A DNA stretch of 23,818 nucleotides from HB2-32-21 sp040235495 (GTDB taxonomy: Bacteria > Pseudomonadota > Gammaproteobacteria > Pseudomonadales > Porticoccaceae), in assembly GCA_040235495.1 (NCBI GenBank), contig JBECKV010000074.1:1-23818 (forward strand), written 5' to 3'. The position numbers and the translations under genes were made by a program. The notes under the pieces are model-generated. The model was not told where the DNA came from, searched no databases, and saw only the letters and a list, made by a program, of their open reading frames with translations. This document shows positions 1-7,464 of this stretch, piece by piece (positions within the stretch are counted from its first letter, which is position 1; each line of letters opens with the position of its first letter).

Positions 1-1484
1 AGATCCGCGCTTTTAAGCAGTTCAACCGCATTATTCGCGGAGCCATTAAATAGCGTTATGCCGCCGCTGACATCGAGACAGTAATTAACACCATCGACTT
101 TGCAGAGGTTATCGCCGGCGATTAGCAGCCTGTCCGCCATCAATTGCGCGTTCGTTACCGCGACCTTGCGGCTGGTTCCCAAATCGTTGAGGAGAATGAC
201 AAATTCATCTCCGCCAAAGCGCGCGACAGCGTCATTTTGGCGAATGATGGACCGCAGCTTTTTGGCAAACTCCACCAGTACGACATCGCCGACATCGTGA
301 CCCTGGGTATCATTTATATCCTTAAAGTGATCCAGATCCAGAAATATAAGCGCGGAGAATTCGCGCGCTTGCGCGCAATTCTTAATTGCCGCATCCAGTT
401 TAGCCATCAACATCCTGCGATTGAAGAGACCTGTCAGCGTGTCAAAATTAGCCTGTTGCTTGATGATTTTCCTGGATCGCACCTGCGGCGAAATATCCTC
501 GACAAAGGAAGTAATGCCAAAGGCAACACCATCCTTGGCAAGGGCGGAGTCATGCCATTCACAATAAATGGGCTCGCCCTGTTTATTAAGACAGACGCTC
601 ACGCTTCGACGGCCTTTTTTACTACGCCATATACCGCGCCAGGCTCGCTTCATCTTGGCAAATTCATTATTGGCAAACAGCATTTCCAGTGACTTCCCGA
701 CCGCCTCCTGCGCCGAGTATCCAAACATGGCTTCAGCGCTGGGGTTCCAGCGAGTGATTTTATACTCGCGGCTCCATTCAATCGCGGCCAGGGGGGTGTT
801 TTGCCACTGCTGATTAAAAATGAAATTAGCCTCTTTTTCCTTTTCTTCAGCCAGTTTATGGGTATCGACAATCTGCTTGTATTCACTGTTTTTGTACAGG
901 TAGTCGATCATGTGGCGCTTCAATTCATAGATACCCAGGCAAATCGCACCGATCAGGATCACCATCAGTGTGGCCATATAAAAGCCGTCATTACCGTTAT
1001 CCGCGAAAGGGAACACCAGCAGGGGCGCTCCGGCAAGCACCATGGCGGCCGCCGCGGCCTTGGGATGAAACATATAAATCAGGCCATAGGTGGCAACGAC
1101 AACCAGGGTCAGCGACATAACGCTATAAAGACTGACGTTGAGTATCGCGAACACCACCCAGCTGGCGGAGGCCCAGATGATGCCATCTGAAACAGCAAAT
1201 AATAGGCCGGAAACCTTTAACTTCGTCTGAGTGGCGGTGGTAAGTTCGTCGGCCTCAAAACCACGCCGGGCGCTCACGTAGGAGGCCATGCGGGCGATAA
1301 ATATCCCCGCCAGTGCGATTACCCAGATTGTGTACTGCGTTTCTCCGATTCTGGAGGCTCCGATCAACACCAGCACCAGAGAAACCGCACCGGTAATACC
1401 CGTGCCAAAGGCCAGGCGCCGCAAGGTGAGGGCCGCGACATCCCGATTTAATTGTATTTGCCTTGTGTCAGAAGAACCGTCCAT
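1..1484 (-). CDS. Membrane PAS-GGDEF diguanylate cyclase, 3' end outside window
   Basis: Predicted to make cyclic di-GMP from two GTP at the inner membrane. I translated it by hand from the ATG at 1484: 494 codons stay open to the window edge, so the C-terminus is missing and an EAL domain beyond it cannot be excluded. Residues about 24-190 hold roughly six hydrophobic segments. A charged linker (about 190-225) leads to a PAS domain (about 226-335, with WNPSAEAMFGYS and a closing FVEDIS). The GGDEF domain begins near 341 (DTLTGLFNRR). The catalytic signature ARFGGDEF has its first Gly at residue 424, and the upstream RQND (415-418) fits the RxxD product-inhibition I-site at the usual five-residue spacing. 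The enzyme therefore looks active and feedback-controlled. AAGAG lies 8 nt before the ATG. It is transcribed away from the CRP-like site at 1612-1627. The membrane-domain family is not recognised. Confidence 0.93.
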   Translation of the reverse strand, partial: MDGSSDTRQIQLNRDVAALTLRRLAFGTGITGAVSLVLVLIGASRIGETQYTIWVIALAGIFIARMASYVSARRGFEADELTTATQTKLKVSGLLFAVSDGIIWASASWVVFAILNVSLYSVMSLTLVVVATYGLIYMFHPKAAAAAMVLAGAPLLVFPFADNGNDGFYMATLMVILIGAICLGIYELKRHMIDYLYKNSEYKQIVDTHKLAEEKEKEANFIFNQQWQNTPLAAIEWSREYKITRWNPSAEAMFGYSAQEAVGKSLEMLFANNEFAKMKRAWRGIWRSKKGRRSVSVCLNKQGEPIYCEWHDSALAKDGVAFGITSFVEDISPQVRSRKIIKQQANFDTLTGLFNRRMLMAKLDAAIKNCAQAREFSALIFLDLDHFKDINDTQGHDVGDVVLVEFAKKLRSIIRQNDAVARFGGDEFVILLNDLGTSRKVAVTNAQLMADRLLIAGDNLCKVDGVNYCLDVSGGITLFNGSANNAVELLKSAD

Positions 1485-1584
1485 GATCCAAGCTCTTTGA
1501 TTGGGAAAAAACCGTTTACGCGCTAACTGTAATACGCTTGCCGGGTGGGGACCTTGCACGCGGCGGGATTTCCAGACAAGCGGT

Positions 1585-1605
1585 TACTTTGATCCCCTCA
1601 AAGTA
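1585..1605. repeat. Perfect inverted repeat, 8-bp arms, 5-nt loop
   Basis: TACTTTGA (1585-1592), loop TCCCC, then TCAAAGTA (1598-1605). No T-run follows on either strand, so it does not look like an intrinsic terminator. It lies about 100 bp upstream of the cyclase start and 7 bp from the CRP-type site. That placement fits a dimeric operator or a leader hairpin in the cyclase mRNA; neither can be proved from sequence. Confidence 0.6.
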
Positions 1606-1611
1606 GCGCTA

Positions 1612-1627
1612 TGTGATCTGCTTCACA
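1612..1627. promoter_or_regulatory. CRP/Vfr-type binding site TGTGA-N6-TCACA
   Basis: The 16-mer has both perfect CRP half-sites, TGTGA (1612-1616) and TCACA (1623-1627), with the canonical 6-bp spacer. Its centre (1619.5) is about 135 bp upstream of the cyclase ATG at 1484. The CRP (cAMP receptor) family and pseudomonad Vfr recognise this palindrome. Which flanking transcript it serves is unclear: no -10 sits at a clean -41.5 or -61.5 spacing on either strand. The best minus-strand -10 candidate (1529-1534) would put the site near -97. Confidence 0.55.
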
Positions 1628-1704
1628 ATTTAAAGCGCTAAAATGAGATACGGATCAAGTCAAGCACGAGAACGGCTCTGCAAACACCTTGGTCCTGACT
1701 GAGC

Positions 1705-1821
1705 ATGGAATTCTTTACTTCAAGACCTAAACCGGATTGTGGAGCGACTATTATCGAATCATGCGTGGCGCGCTTGATTCAGGCGGGTGACCACAATTCC
1801 GGCAAGGAGGTCCGGACTTGA
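1705..1821 (+). CDS. Possible small ORF, 38 aa, unknown
   Basis: It opens with ATG at 1705 and ends with TGA at 1819-1821. The peptide begins MEFFTSRPKP and ends NSGKEVRT; it has two Cys, no membrane segment and no family I recognise. There is no good Shine-Dalgarno before its ATG. Its stop overlaps the TTG of a second small ORF (TTGA), whose strong ribosome site lies inside this one. Third codon positions are AT-rich in the first half and GC-rich in the second, so coding status is doubtful; chance or a gene remnant are both possible. Confidence 0.15.
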   Translation: MEFFTSRPKPDCGATIIESCVARLIQAGDHNSGKEVRT

Positions 1822-1913
1822 GCGGTCGCCGGAGCATGTTTGCGCCACTCCAGCTACAGGGAAAGGCGCGTTGGCTTCTCGCCCAAATCCCGATAGGGTC
1901 TACTGATTATTGA
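1818..1913 (+). CDS. Possible small ORF, 31 aa, TTG start with perfect SD
   Basis: A full anti-16S match AAGGAGGT (1804-1811) sits 6 nt before TTG at 1818. The frame then stays open for 31 codons to TGA at 1911-1913, overlapping the 3' end of fdsD on the opposite strand by 7 bp. The peptide is basic to neutral with an internal Met at residue 7 and no recognised motif. The ideal Shine-Dalgarno and the TTGA overlap with the preceding ORF are the only support; short length keeps confidence low. Confidence 0.17.
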   Translation: MSGRRSMFAPLQLQGKARWLLAQIPIGSTDY

Positions 1914-2131
1914 CTACCATCCAGATGTTTTAACGCCTCCATGGCCAAAGGCGTCAGCGATTCCTCCGCGCCTGCCACCTGATCACGAACGTCCTGTTTC
2001 ATCGACGGCGTCCAGAACCTGTCGATATGAGCCGCCGCCGCTTTGGCCTTGGCCTCCGGTGTCGCCGCCGGGACACTCTGGGCAATCTGATTCAGCATCT
2101 TCACCAGATGCCCGATACTGTGTTTTGCCAC
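1907..2131 (-). CDS. fdsD: NAD-dependent formate dehydrogenase delta subunit
   Basis: A 74-residue protein of the FdsD family, needed for activity or assembly of the soluble formate dehydrogenase rather than catalysis. Family signs are the N-terminal HLVKMLNQIA helix, the central HIDRFWTPSMKQDVRDQV segment (compare the family's HIrrFWdPRM) and a C-terminal LTPLAMEALKHL. It starts with GTG at 2131, with GGGGGAG about 10 nt upstream; a nearby ATG is out of frame and stops at once. It is the last gene of the fds operon, 53 bp after fdhD, which is the canonical fdsGBACD position. Confidence 0.93.
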   Translation of the reverse strand: MAKHSIGHLVKMLNQIAQSVPAATPEAKAKAAAAHIDRFWTPSMKQDVRDQVAGAEESLTPLAMEALKHLDGSQ

Positions 2132-2184
2132 TACGCTACCACTCCCCCATACACGCGCTGTTTTGTCATATCCCCCTCGTCCAC

Positions 2185-3057
2185 TCAGGCGAGTCGATCC
2201 GGGCAGGTGTAAACCATGTGCCTGCCCGGTCGGGCGAAGCCGACCAGTGTGATATTGAGTTTTTCGGCTAACTCCATCGCCAGAAGGGTTGGCGCGGATA
2301 CCGCCACCAGCATTTCCACGCCCATACTGGCCGCTTTTACCACCATCTCATAACTCGCTCTGCTGGAAATCAGGACGAAGTTACCTTGACTATCCGTATT
2401 CCCAGTCGCGCTCAAACCACGGACCCGCTGGTCCCTGGCCAGCGCCCCACACAGTTTATCGAGGGCGTTGTGGCGTCCCACATCCTCGCGAACCAACTCA
2501 ATATTACCCTGTTGGTCGCACCAGGCCGCGCCATGCACGGCCCCCGTCACCCCCTGGAGCGGTTGATTCACCTCCAGATAGCGCACCGCGTGTTCGACCC
2601 CGTCATGAGAAAAAACATGACGCGCGGCAACCGGCTGGGGGGCGCGAATGGCCTGTTCCAGGGATTCCGCGCCACACAAACCGCAGCCGGTACGTCCCGT
2701 CATGTTGCGTCGTGCGGACTTCAGGAGGGCAAAGCGTTCCGTGCTGATTTCGAGGGCTAGTTCCAGCCCCGCCGCATGCTCGTGAATTTCGATGTCGTAG
2801 AGCTGATTCGGACTGGTCAGAATACCTTCGGTAAGACTGAAACCAAGAGCAAAATCTTCCAGATGCTCTGGCGTGGTCATCATCACAACGTGGGAAACAC
2901 CGTTGTAAACCAGTGCGACTGCGGTCTCGCGGATAATGGTGTCGCTGACCTCGTTGAGCGTTCCCGCTCGCCAGTCGATAACCGACCTGCGCGCGCTTAC
3001 GAGCTCTGCCATTAGCCGATGGTCGCCATGATCACCCGGCGGTGGTTTCTTGCTCAT
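2185..3057 (-). CDS. fdhD: Formate dehydrogenase sulfurtransferase FdhD/FdsC
   Basis: FdhD carries sulfur from a cysteine desulfurase to the bis-MGD cofactor, a step needed to activate formate dehydrogenases; in fdsGBACD operons this gene is called fdsC. The sequence shows VALVYNGVSHVVMM, the sulfur-transfer pair CGLC within TGRTGCGLCG, HGAAWCD, EDVGRHNALDKL, LISSRASYEMV and a C-terminal LVGFARPGR. The frame is open to an ATG at 3096 (303 aa). I chose the ATG at 3057 (290 aa) because it gives an N-terminal arm close in length to E. coli FdhD. An ATG at 3012 (275 aa) is also possible. The chosen start overlaps the end of fdsA by 26 bp, suggesting translational coupling. Confidence 0.95.
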   Translation of the reverse strand: MSKKPPPGDHGDHRLMAELVSARRSVIDWRAGTLNEVSDTIIRETAVALVYNGVSHVVMMTTPEHLEDFALGFSLTEGILTSPNQLYDIEIHEHAAGLELALEISTERFALLKSARRNMTGRTGCGLCGAESLEQAIRAPQPVAARHVFSHDGVEHAVRYLEVNQPLQGVTGAVHGAAWCDQQGNIELVREDVGRHNALDKLCGALARDQRVRGLSATGNTDSQGNFVLISSRASYEMVVKAASMGVEMLVAVSAPTLLAMELAEKLNITLVGFARPGRHMVYTCPDRLA

Positions 3058-5902
3058 GCGCGCGCGCCCTGCGCAGGAAAGCGAGCTGCTGTTCATTAAA
3101 TTTCCGCTGACGATCCTGCCAGGAAGATGGCGCGCTTACCTTGCTGACCTGCACCGCCGTAACCTTGTATTCGGGGCAGTTAGTGGCCCAATCAGAATTA
3201 TCAGTGGTGATCACATTGGCGCCCGAAAACGGGAAATGGAAAGTGGTATAAACCACGCCCGGCTGGACCCGCTCGCTGACCCGGACTCTCAATACCGTGT
3301 CCCCCACCCGGCTCTGAATGCCGGCCCAGTCTCCATCCCTGATACCCCGCTCCTCGGCATCGTGGGGATGAATTTCCAGAATATCTTCATGGTGCCAGTG
3401 GTTGTTGGCGGTGCGCCGGGTCTGCGCGCCGACGTTATACTGACTGAGGATGCGACCCGTCGTTAACAAAAGCGGAAATTTCCGGGTAGCGCGCTCATCG
3501 GTCGGCACAAACTCGGTAATGGCAAAAAATCCCTGACCGCGCACGAACTGATTGATGTGCATGGTGGGCGTGCCCGCGGGTGATTGATCATTGCAGGGCC
3601 ACTGGATACTACCCAGCTCATCGAGTCTCTGGTAATTGATACCAGCAAAAGTCGGTGTCAGCCGGGAAATTTCTGCCATGATTTCTCGCGGGTGGTCGTA
3701 GTTCATGTCCATCCCCAATGCCTGAGCCAGGCCTTGAGTCACCTGCCAGTCGGCCAGTTTCGCCAGGGGTGGCATGGCCTTGCGTACCGGACTTACGCGA
3801 CGCTCGGCATTGGTAAAGGTGCCATCCTTTTCCAGAAAGGACGAGCCGGGCAGGAAAACATGGGCATATTTAGCGGTTTCATTCAGAAACAGGTCCTGTA
3901 CGATCAGACACTCAAGTGCAGTCAGCGCCGCTTCCACATGGAGGGTGTTGGGATCTGACTGCGCAATATCCTCACCCTGACAGTAAAGCCCCTTGAAGTC
4001 ACCGTCGATGGCGGCATCAAACATATTGGGAATCCTGAGCCCCGGCTCACTCTGGAGTTGCACACCCCAGTCGCGCTCAAACAGGCTACGGGTAGCGGGA
4101 TCCGAGATATGGCGGTAGCCCGGTAATTCATGGGGAAAGGAACCCATATCGCAGGAACCCTGGACATTGTTCTGCCCGCGCATGGGGTTCACGCCAACAC
4201 CTTCACGACCGATATTGCCGGTCAGCATGGCCAGGTTGGCGATACCCATGACCGTAGTGGAGCCCTGGCTGTGCTCGGTAACACCCAGACCGTAGTAAAT
4301 AGCCGCATTGCCACCAGTGGCATAGAGACGAGCGGCTTCGCGCAGTGTCCGGGCGGGCACGCCGGTGATCTCTTCGGTGGCCTCGGGTGCGTGTTGACCG
4401 GCACTGATGAAGGCCTTCCACTGCTCATAGGCAGGCCATTCACAACGCTCGCGAATAAACGCCTCGTTCTCCAGGCCCTCGGTCACGATGACATGGGCCA
4501 TGGCGTTGACAAAAGCAACGTTGGAACCGGGTCGCAGCTGCAAATGGTAGTCCGCCCTGACATGTGGGGCGGACACCAGTTCGATTTCCCTTGGGTCCAC
4601 AACAATCAGCCTGGCGCCTTCACGCAGGCGGCGCTTGAGCCGCGAAGCAAAGACCGGGTGGGCGTCGGTCGGATTGGAGCCCATGACCAGGACCACATCG
4701 GCTTTTGCCACTGAAGCAAAGGCCTGGGTGCCGGCTGATTCACCGAGGGTGGTTTTCAAACCATAGCCGGTGGGAGAATGACAAACCCGCGCGCAGGTAT
4801 CGACATTGTTATTGCCAAAGCCCGCGCGCACCAATTTTTGCACCAGCCACACCTCCTCGTTGGTGCAACGCGAGGAGCTAATGGCGCCAATACTGTGGGT
4901 GCCGTATTTTTCCTGGATTGATTTAAGGCGTCCGGCGGCAAAGCTAAAGGCTTCTTCCCAGCTCACCTCCCGCCAGGGCTGATCGATGGCATCACGAATC
5001 AACGGGCTGGTGATACGATCCGGGTGGGTGGCATACCCAAAGGCAAAGCGCCCTTTTACGCAGGAGTGGCCTTCGTTGGCCCTGCCTTCTTTCCAGGGCG
5101 TCATATTGACTACGGTATTACCCCGCATTTCCGCCTTGAACGCGCAACCCACGCCGCAATAGGCACAGGTGGTAATCACGCTGTGTTCCGGCTGACCGTA
5201 TTGGATAATCGAGTTTTCCGTAAGGGTCGCCGTTGGGCAGGCGGAGACACAAGCGCCACAGGAGACGCATTCCGAATCCATAAAGGCCTGATTCTGGCCC
5301 GGGCTGACCTTGGACTCGAAACCGCGACCATCGATGGTCAGTGCAAAGGTGCCCTGGGTTTCCTCGCAGGCGCGCACGCAACGGGAGCAGACAATACACT
5401 TGGAGGGATCAAAGGTGAAATAGGGGTTGGACTGGTCTTTTTCGGCGCTCAGGTGATTATTACCCTGATAGCCGTATCGCACTTCTCGCAAGCCCACCTG
5501 TCCGGCGGTATCCTGCAATTCGCAATTGCCATTGGTGGGACAGGTCAGGCAATCGAGCGGGTGATCGGAGATATAAAGCTCCATGACGTTGCGGCGCAGT
5601 CCCGCCACCTTGTCGGTTTGAGTTCTGACCACCATGCCGTTTTCAACCGGCGTGGTACAAGACGCGGGGTAACCCTTGCGCCCTTCGATTTGCACCATGC
5701 ACATCCGGCAGGAACCAAAGGCCTCCAGGGAGTCGGTGGCGCAAAGTTTGGGAATCTTGATGCCAGCTTCCGCCGCCGCGCGCATGACCGAAGTACCGGA
5801 CAATACTTCTATATCAACGCCGTCGATATTCAGCCTGACCACTTCGGTGGCCATACTGGCGGGCGTGCCAAAATCTTTCTCGGGTTCGTAATATTGCAGC
5901 AT
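3032..5902 (-). CDS. fdsA: NAD-dependent formate dehydrogenase alpha subunit (Mo-bisMGD)
   Basis: Catalytic subunit (956 aa) of soluble formate:NAD+ oxidoreductase; it oxidises formate to CO2 at a molybdenum bis-MGD centre. An N-terminal [2Fe-2S] ferredoxin domain has C54, C65, C68 and C82. A His/Cys [4Fe-4S] motif follows (H114, C118, C121, C127), then two ferredoxin-type [4Fe-4S] motifs (C169/172/175/179 and C212/215/218/222). The molybdopterin domain opens with its own [4Fe-4S] set (C246, C249, C253, C281). The active-site residue is a cysteine, C374 in ARVCHSPTGYG, not selenocysteine. The C-terminal MGD-binding region is complete. The start is supported by GAGGAA about 7 nt upstream and by the conserved DFGTPA near the N-terminus. 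It lies 32 bp after fdsB. The enzyme is probably oxygen-tolerant and can reduce CO2 in reverse, as known for Cupriavidus and Rhodobacter homologues. Confidence 0.97.
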   Translation of the reverse strand: MLQYYEPEKDFGTPASMATEVVRLNIDGVDIEVLSGTSVMRAAAEAGIKIPKLCATDSLEAFGSCRMCMVQIEGRKGYPASCTTPVENGMVVRTQTDKVAGLRRNVMELYISDHPLDCLTCPTNGNCELQDTAGQVGLREVRYGYQGNNHLSAEKDQSNPYFTFDPSKCIVCSRCVRACEETQGTFALTIDGRGFESKVSPGQNQAFMDSECVSCGACVSACPTATLTENSIIQYGQPEHSVITTCAYCGVGCAFKAEMRGNTVVNMTPWKEGRANEGHSCVKGRFAFGYATHPDRITSPLIRDAIDQPWREVSWEEAFSFAAGRLKSIQEKYGTHSIGAISSSRCTNEEVWLVQKLVRAGFGNNNVDTCARVCHSPTGYGLKTTLGESAGTQAFASVAKADVVLVMGSNPTDAHPVFASRLKRRLREGARLIVVDPREIELVSAPHVRADYHLQLRPGSNVAFVNAMAHVIVTEGLENEAFIRERCEWPAYEQWKAFISAGQHAPEATEEITGVPARTLREAARLYATGGNAAIYYGLGVTEHSQGSTTVMGIANLAMLTGNIGREGVGVNPMRGQNNVQGSCDMGSFPHELPGYRHISDPATRSLFERDWGVQLQSEPGLRIPNMFDAAIDGDFKGLYCQGEDIAQSDPNTLHVEAALTALECLIVQDLFLNETAKYAHVFLPGSSFLEKDGTFTNAERRVSPVRKAMPPLAKLADWQVTQGLAQALGMDMNYDHPREIMAEISRLTPTFAGINYQRLDELGSIQWPCNDQSPAGTPTMHINQFVRGQGFFAITEFVPTDERATRKFPLLLTTGRILSQYNVGAQTRRTANNHWHHEDILEIHPHDAEERGIRDGDWAGIQSRVGDTVLRVRVSERVQPGVVYTTFHFPFSGANVITTDNSDWATNCPEYKVTAVQVSKVSAPSSWQDRQRKFNEQQLAFLRRARAHEQETTAG

Positions 5903-5934
5903 TTTCTATTCCTCGCTCGACTGGCCCGACTCGC

Positions 5935-7464
5935 TCAACCGCCGAAGTCCTCGGGAAAGTGTGTCACCGCACTGCGCACCGGCGAGGGCGTGAGACCACC
6001 CATGGCGCAGAGGGAACCGTAAATCATTGTTTCGCATAATTCGTCCAGAAGGACCAGGTGTTCCTCCCGGCGATCATTAGCCCGGATTTTATCGATGACC
6101 TCGACGCCACGGGTCGAGCCAATACGGCATGGCGTACACTTGCCACAGGATTCGACGACACAGAATTCCATGGCAAACCGGGCTTGCACAGACATATCCG
6201 CGGTATCGTCAAAGACTACCACACCGCCATGCCCCAGCATCGCGCCGATCGCGGCGAAGGCCTCGTAATCCAGTTTAGTATCCCACTGGGATTCCGGCAT
6301 GTAGGCACCGAGGGGGCCACCCACCTGGACGGCTTTCATGGGTCGACCACTGGCCGTGCCGCCGCCGAAGTCTTCCATCAGGGATCTGAGAGTCTCGCCA
6401 AAGGCCAGCTCTACCAACCCGCCGCGCTTGACATTACCCGCCAACTGCATGGGCAAGGTCCCCAGTGACCGGCCGGTACCCAGTTTGTTGTAGTTTTCGG
6501 CACCATCGGCCAGGACCGCGGTGGCGCTAGCCAGGGTCAGAACGTTGTTGATTACCGTGGGTTGCCCGAAAAGCCCAACGATGGCTGGCAAAGGCGGCTT
6601 TGCGCGCACCATTCCCCGCTTACCTTCCAGGCTATCCAGCAGGGAGGTCTCTTCACCACAGATATAGGCTCCTGCGCCCAGACGCACTTCCAGATCAAAA
6701 CGCTTGCCGCTAGCGCACAGATCGGCGCCCAGGTAGGCGCTCTCGTAGGCGTTGGCGATTGCCTTTTTCAACACCGTGTGGGCCATGGGATATTCGGAGC
6801 GCAGATAGATATAGCCCTGGGTTGCTCCGGTAGCCAGACCGGCTATGGCCATGCCCTCGATTAACTGGAACGGGTCAGCCTCCATCAGCAGGCGATCGGC
6901 AAAGGTGCCGGAATCCCCTTCATCGGCGTTGCAAACGACGTATTTCTGCTCGGCGCCGGTATCCAGAACCGTCTGCCATTTAATGCCCGCCGGGAACGCC
7001 GCGCCGCCGCGACCACGCAAACCGGAATTCTTGATTTCATCAACGATGGCCTGGGGCGTCATCGTCAGGGCTCGCTCCAAACCGGCGTAGCCGCCATGGG
7101 CCCGGTAGTCTTCCACGGACAGGGGATCGATAATCCCGGCACGGGCGAAATTCACACGCTGCTGCTTTTCCAGATAGGGAATTTCCTCCACCAACCCGAG
7201 GCCAAGTTCACACTGTCCGCCGTCGAGGAAACCGCCATCAAACAGGCTAACCACGTCAGTGGCGCCAACCGGGCCATAGCCGACTCGTCCCGCCGGCGTA
7301 TCCACTTCCACCAGGGGCTCCAGCCAGAACATACCGCGCGAGCCGTTGCGTATAAGCTCAATCTCTGTTTTCCGCGCGGCAGCCTCGCGCACCAGGGCGT
7401 CGGCTACCTGGTCGGCGCCCAGGGCGCAGGCCGTGGTATCGCGGGGCACATAGACCTTGATCAT
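5935..7464 (-). CDS. fdsB: NAD-dependent formate dehydrogenase beta subunit (NuoF-like)
   Basis: NADH-forming flavin subunit (509 aa): it takes electrons from the FdsA clusters and passes them through FMN to NAD+. An N-terminal thioredoxin-like region is followed by the NuoF-type core: GLRGRGGAAFPAG (148-160), the FMN/NADH stretch CNADEGDSGTFADR (178-191), GAGAYICGEETSLL (263-276) and EGKRGMVRAKPP (280-291). The [4Fe-4S] ligands are SCGKCTPC (C440, C443, C446) and C486. The ATG overlaps the fdsG stop by one base (TAATG), with GGAGG 7 nt upstream inside fdsG, so the two are probably translated in a coupled way. Confidence 0.97.
   Translation of the reverse strand: MIKVYVPRDTTACALGADQVADALVREAAARKTEIELIRNGSRGMFWLEPLVEVDTPAGRVGYGPVGATDVVSLFDGGFLDGGQCELGLGLVEEIPYLEKQQRVNFARAGIIDPLSVEDYRAHGGYAGLERALTMTPQAIVDEIKNSGLRGRGGAAFPAGIKWQTVLDTGAEQKYVVCNADEGDSGTFADRLLMEADPFQLIEGMAIAGLATGATQGYIYLRSEYPMAHTVLKKAIANAYESAYLGADLCASGKRFDLEVRLGAGAYICGEETSLLDSLEGKRGMVRAKPPLPAIVGLFGQPTVINNVLTLASATAVLADGAENYNKLGTGRSLGTLPMQLAGNVKRGGLVELAFGETLRSLMEDFGGGTASGRPMKAVQVGGPLGAYMPESQWDTKLDYEAFAAIGAMLGHGGVVVFDDTADMSVQARFAMEFCVVESCGKCTPCRIGSTRGVEVIDKIRANDRREEHLVLLDELCETMIYGSLCAMGGLTPSPVRSAVTHFPEDFGG

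Larger units (their letters stand above)
1485..1906. other. 422-bp intergenic region between the cyclase and fdsD
   Basis: No recognisable conserved gene lies here. It holds the upstream region of the cyclase (minus strand), an inverted repeat at 1585-1605, a CRP-type palindrome at 1612-1627 and two overlapping small plus-strand ORFs at 1705-1913. The heptamers TAGCGCT (1604-1610) and AGCGCTA (1634-1640) flank the CRP site as an inverted pair. A TAAAAT hexamer at 1639-1644 could be a plus-strand -10 box but has no convincing -35. On the minus strand TATTAC (1529-1534) is a weak -10 candidate for the cyclase. Downstream of fdsD on the minus strand there is only a weak GGCG/CGCC stem with three Ts (about 1862-1885), so no firm terminator. 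Confidence 0.6.

Noticed and set aside
144..1190. Plus-strand frames of 182 and 129 codons near the left edge
   Set aside because: Both are antisense to the PAS-GGDEF cyclase, whose protein motifs are unmistakable.
1585..1605. Reading the TACTTTGA inverted repeat as an intrinsic terminator
   Set aside because: Neither strand has a T-run after the stem and no upstream gene points into it.
3922..4167. Several short frames over fdsA that could suggest a frameshift or split gene
   Set aside because: fdsA is open over its whole 956 codons with all motifs in order, so there is no break to explain.
3032..5902. Selenocysteine (UGA) active site in the formate dehydrogenase
   Set aside because: The active-site position is a normal Cys codon in ARVCHSPT and no in-frame UGA occurs before the end.
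5024..6022. 332-codon plus-strand frame across the fdsA/fdsB junction
   Set aside because: It is antisense to two well-supported genes and has no recognisable domain; a codon-bias shadow.
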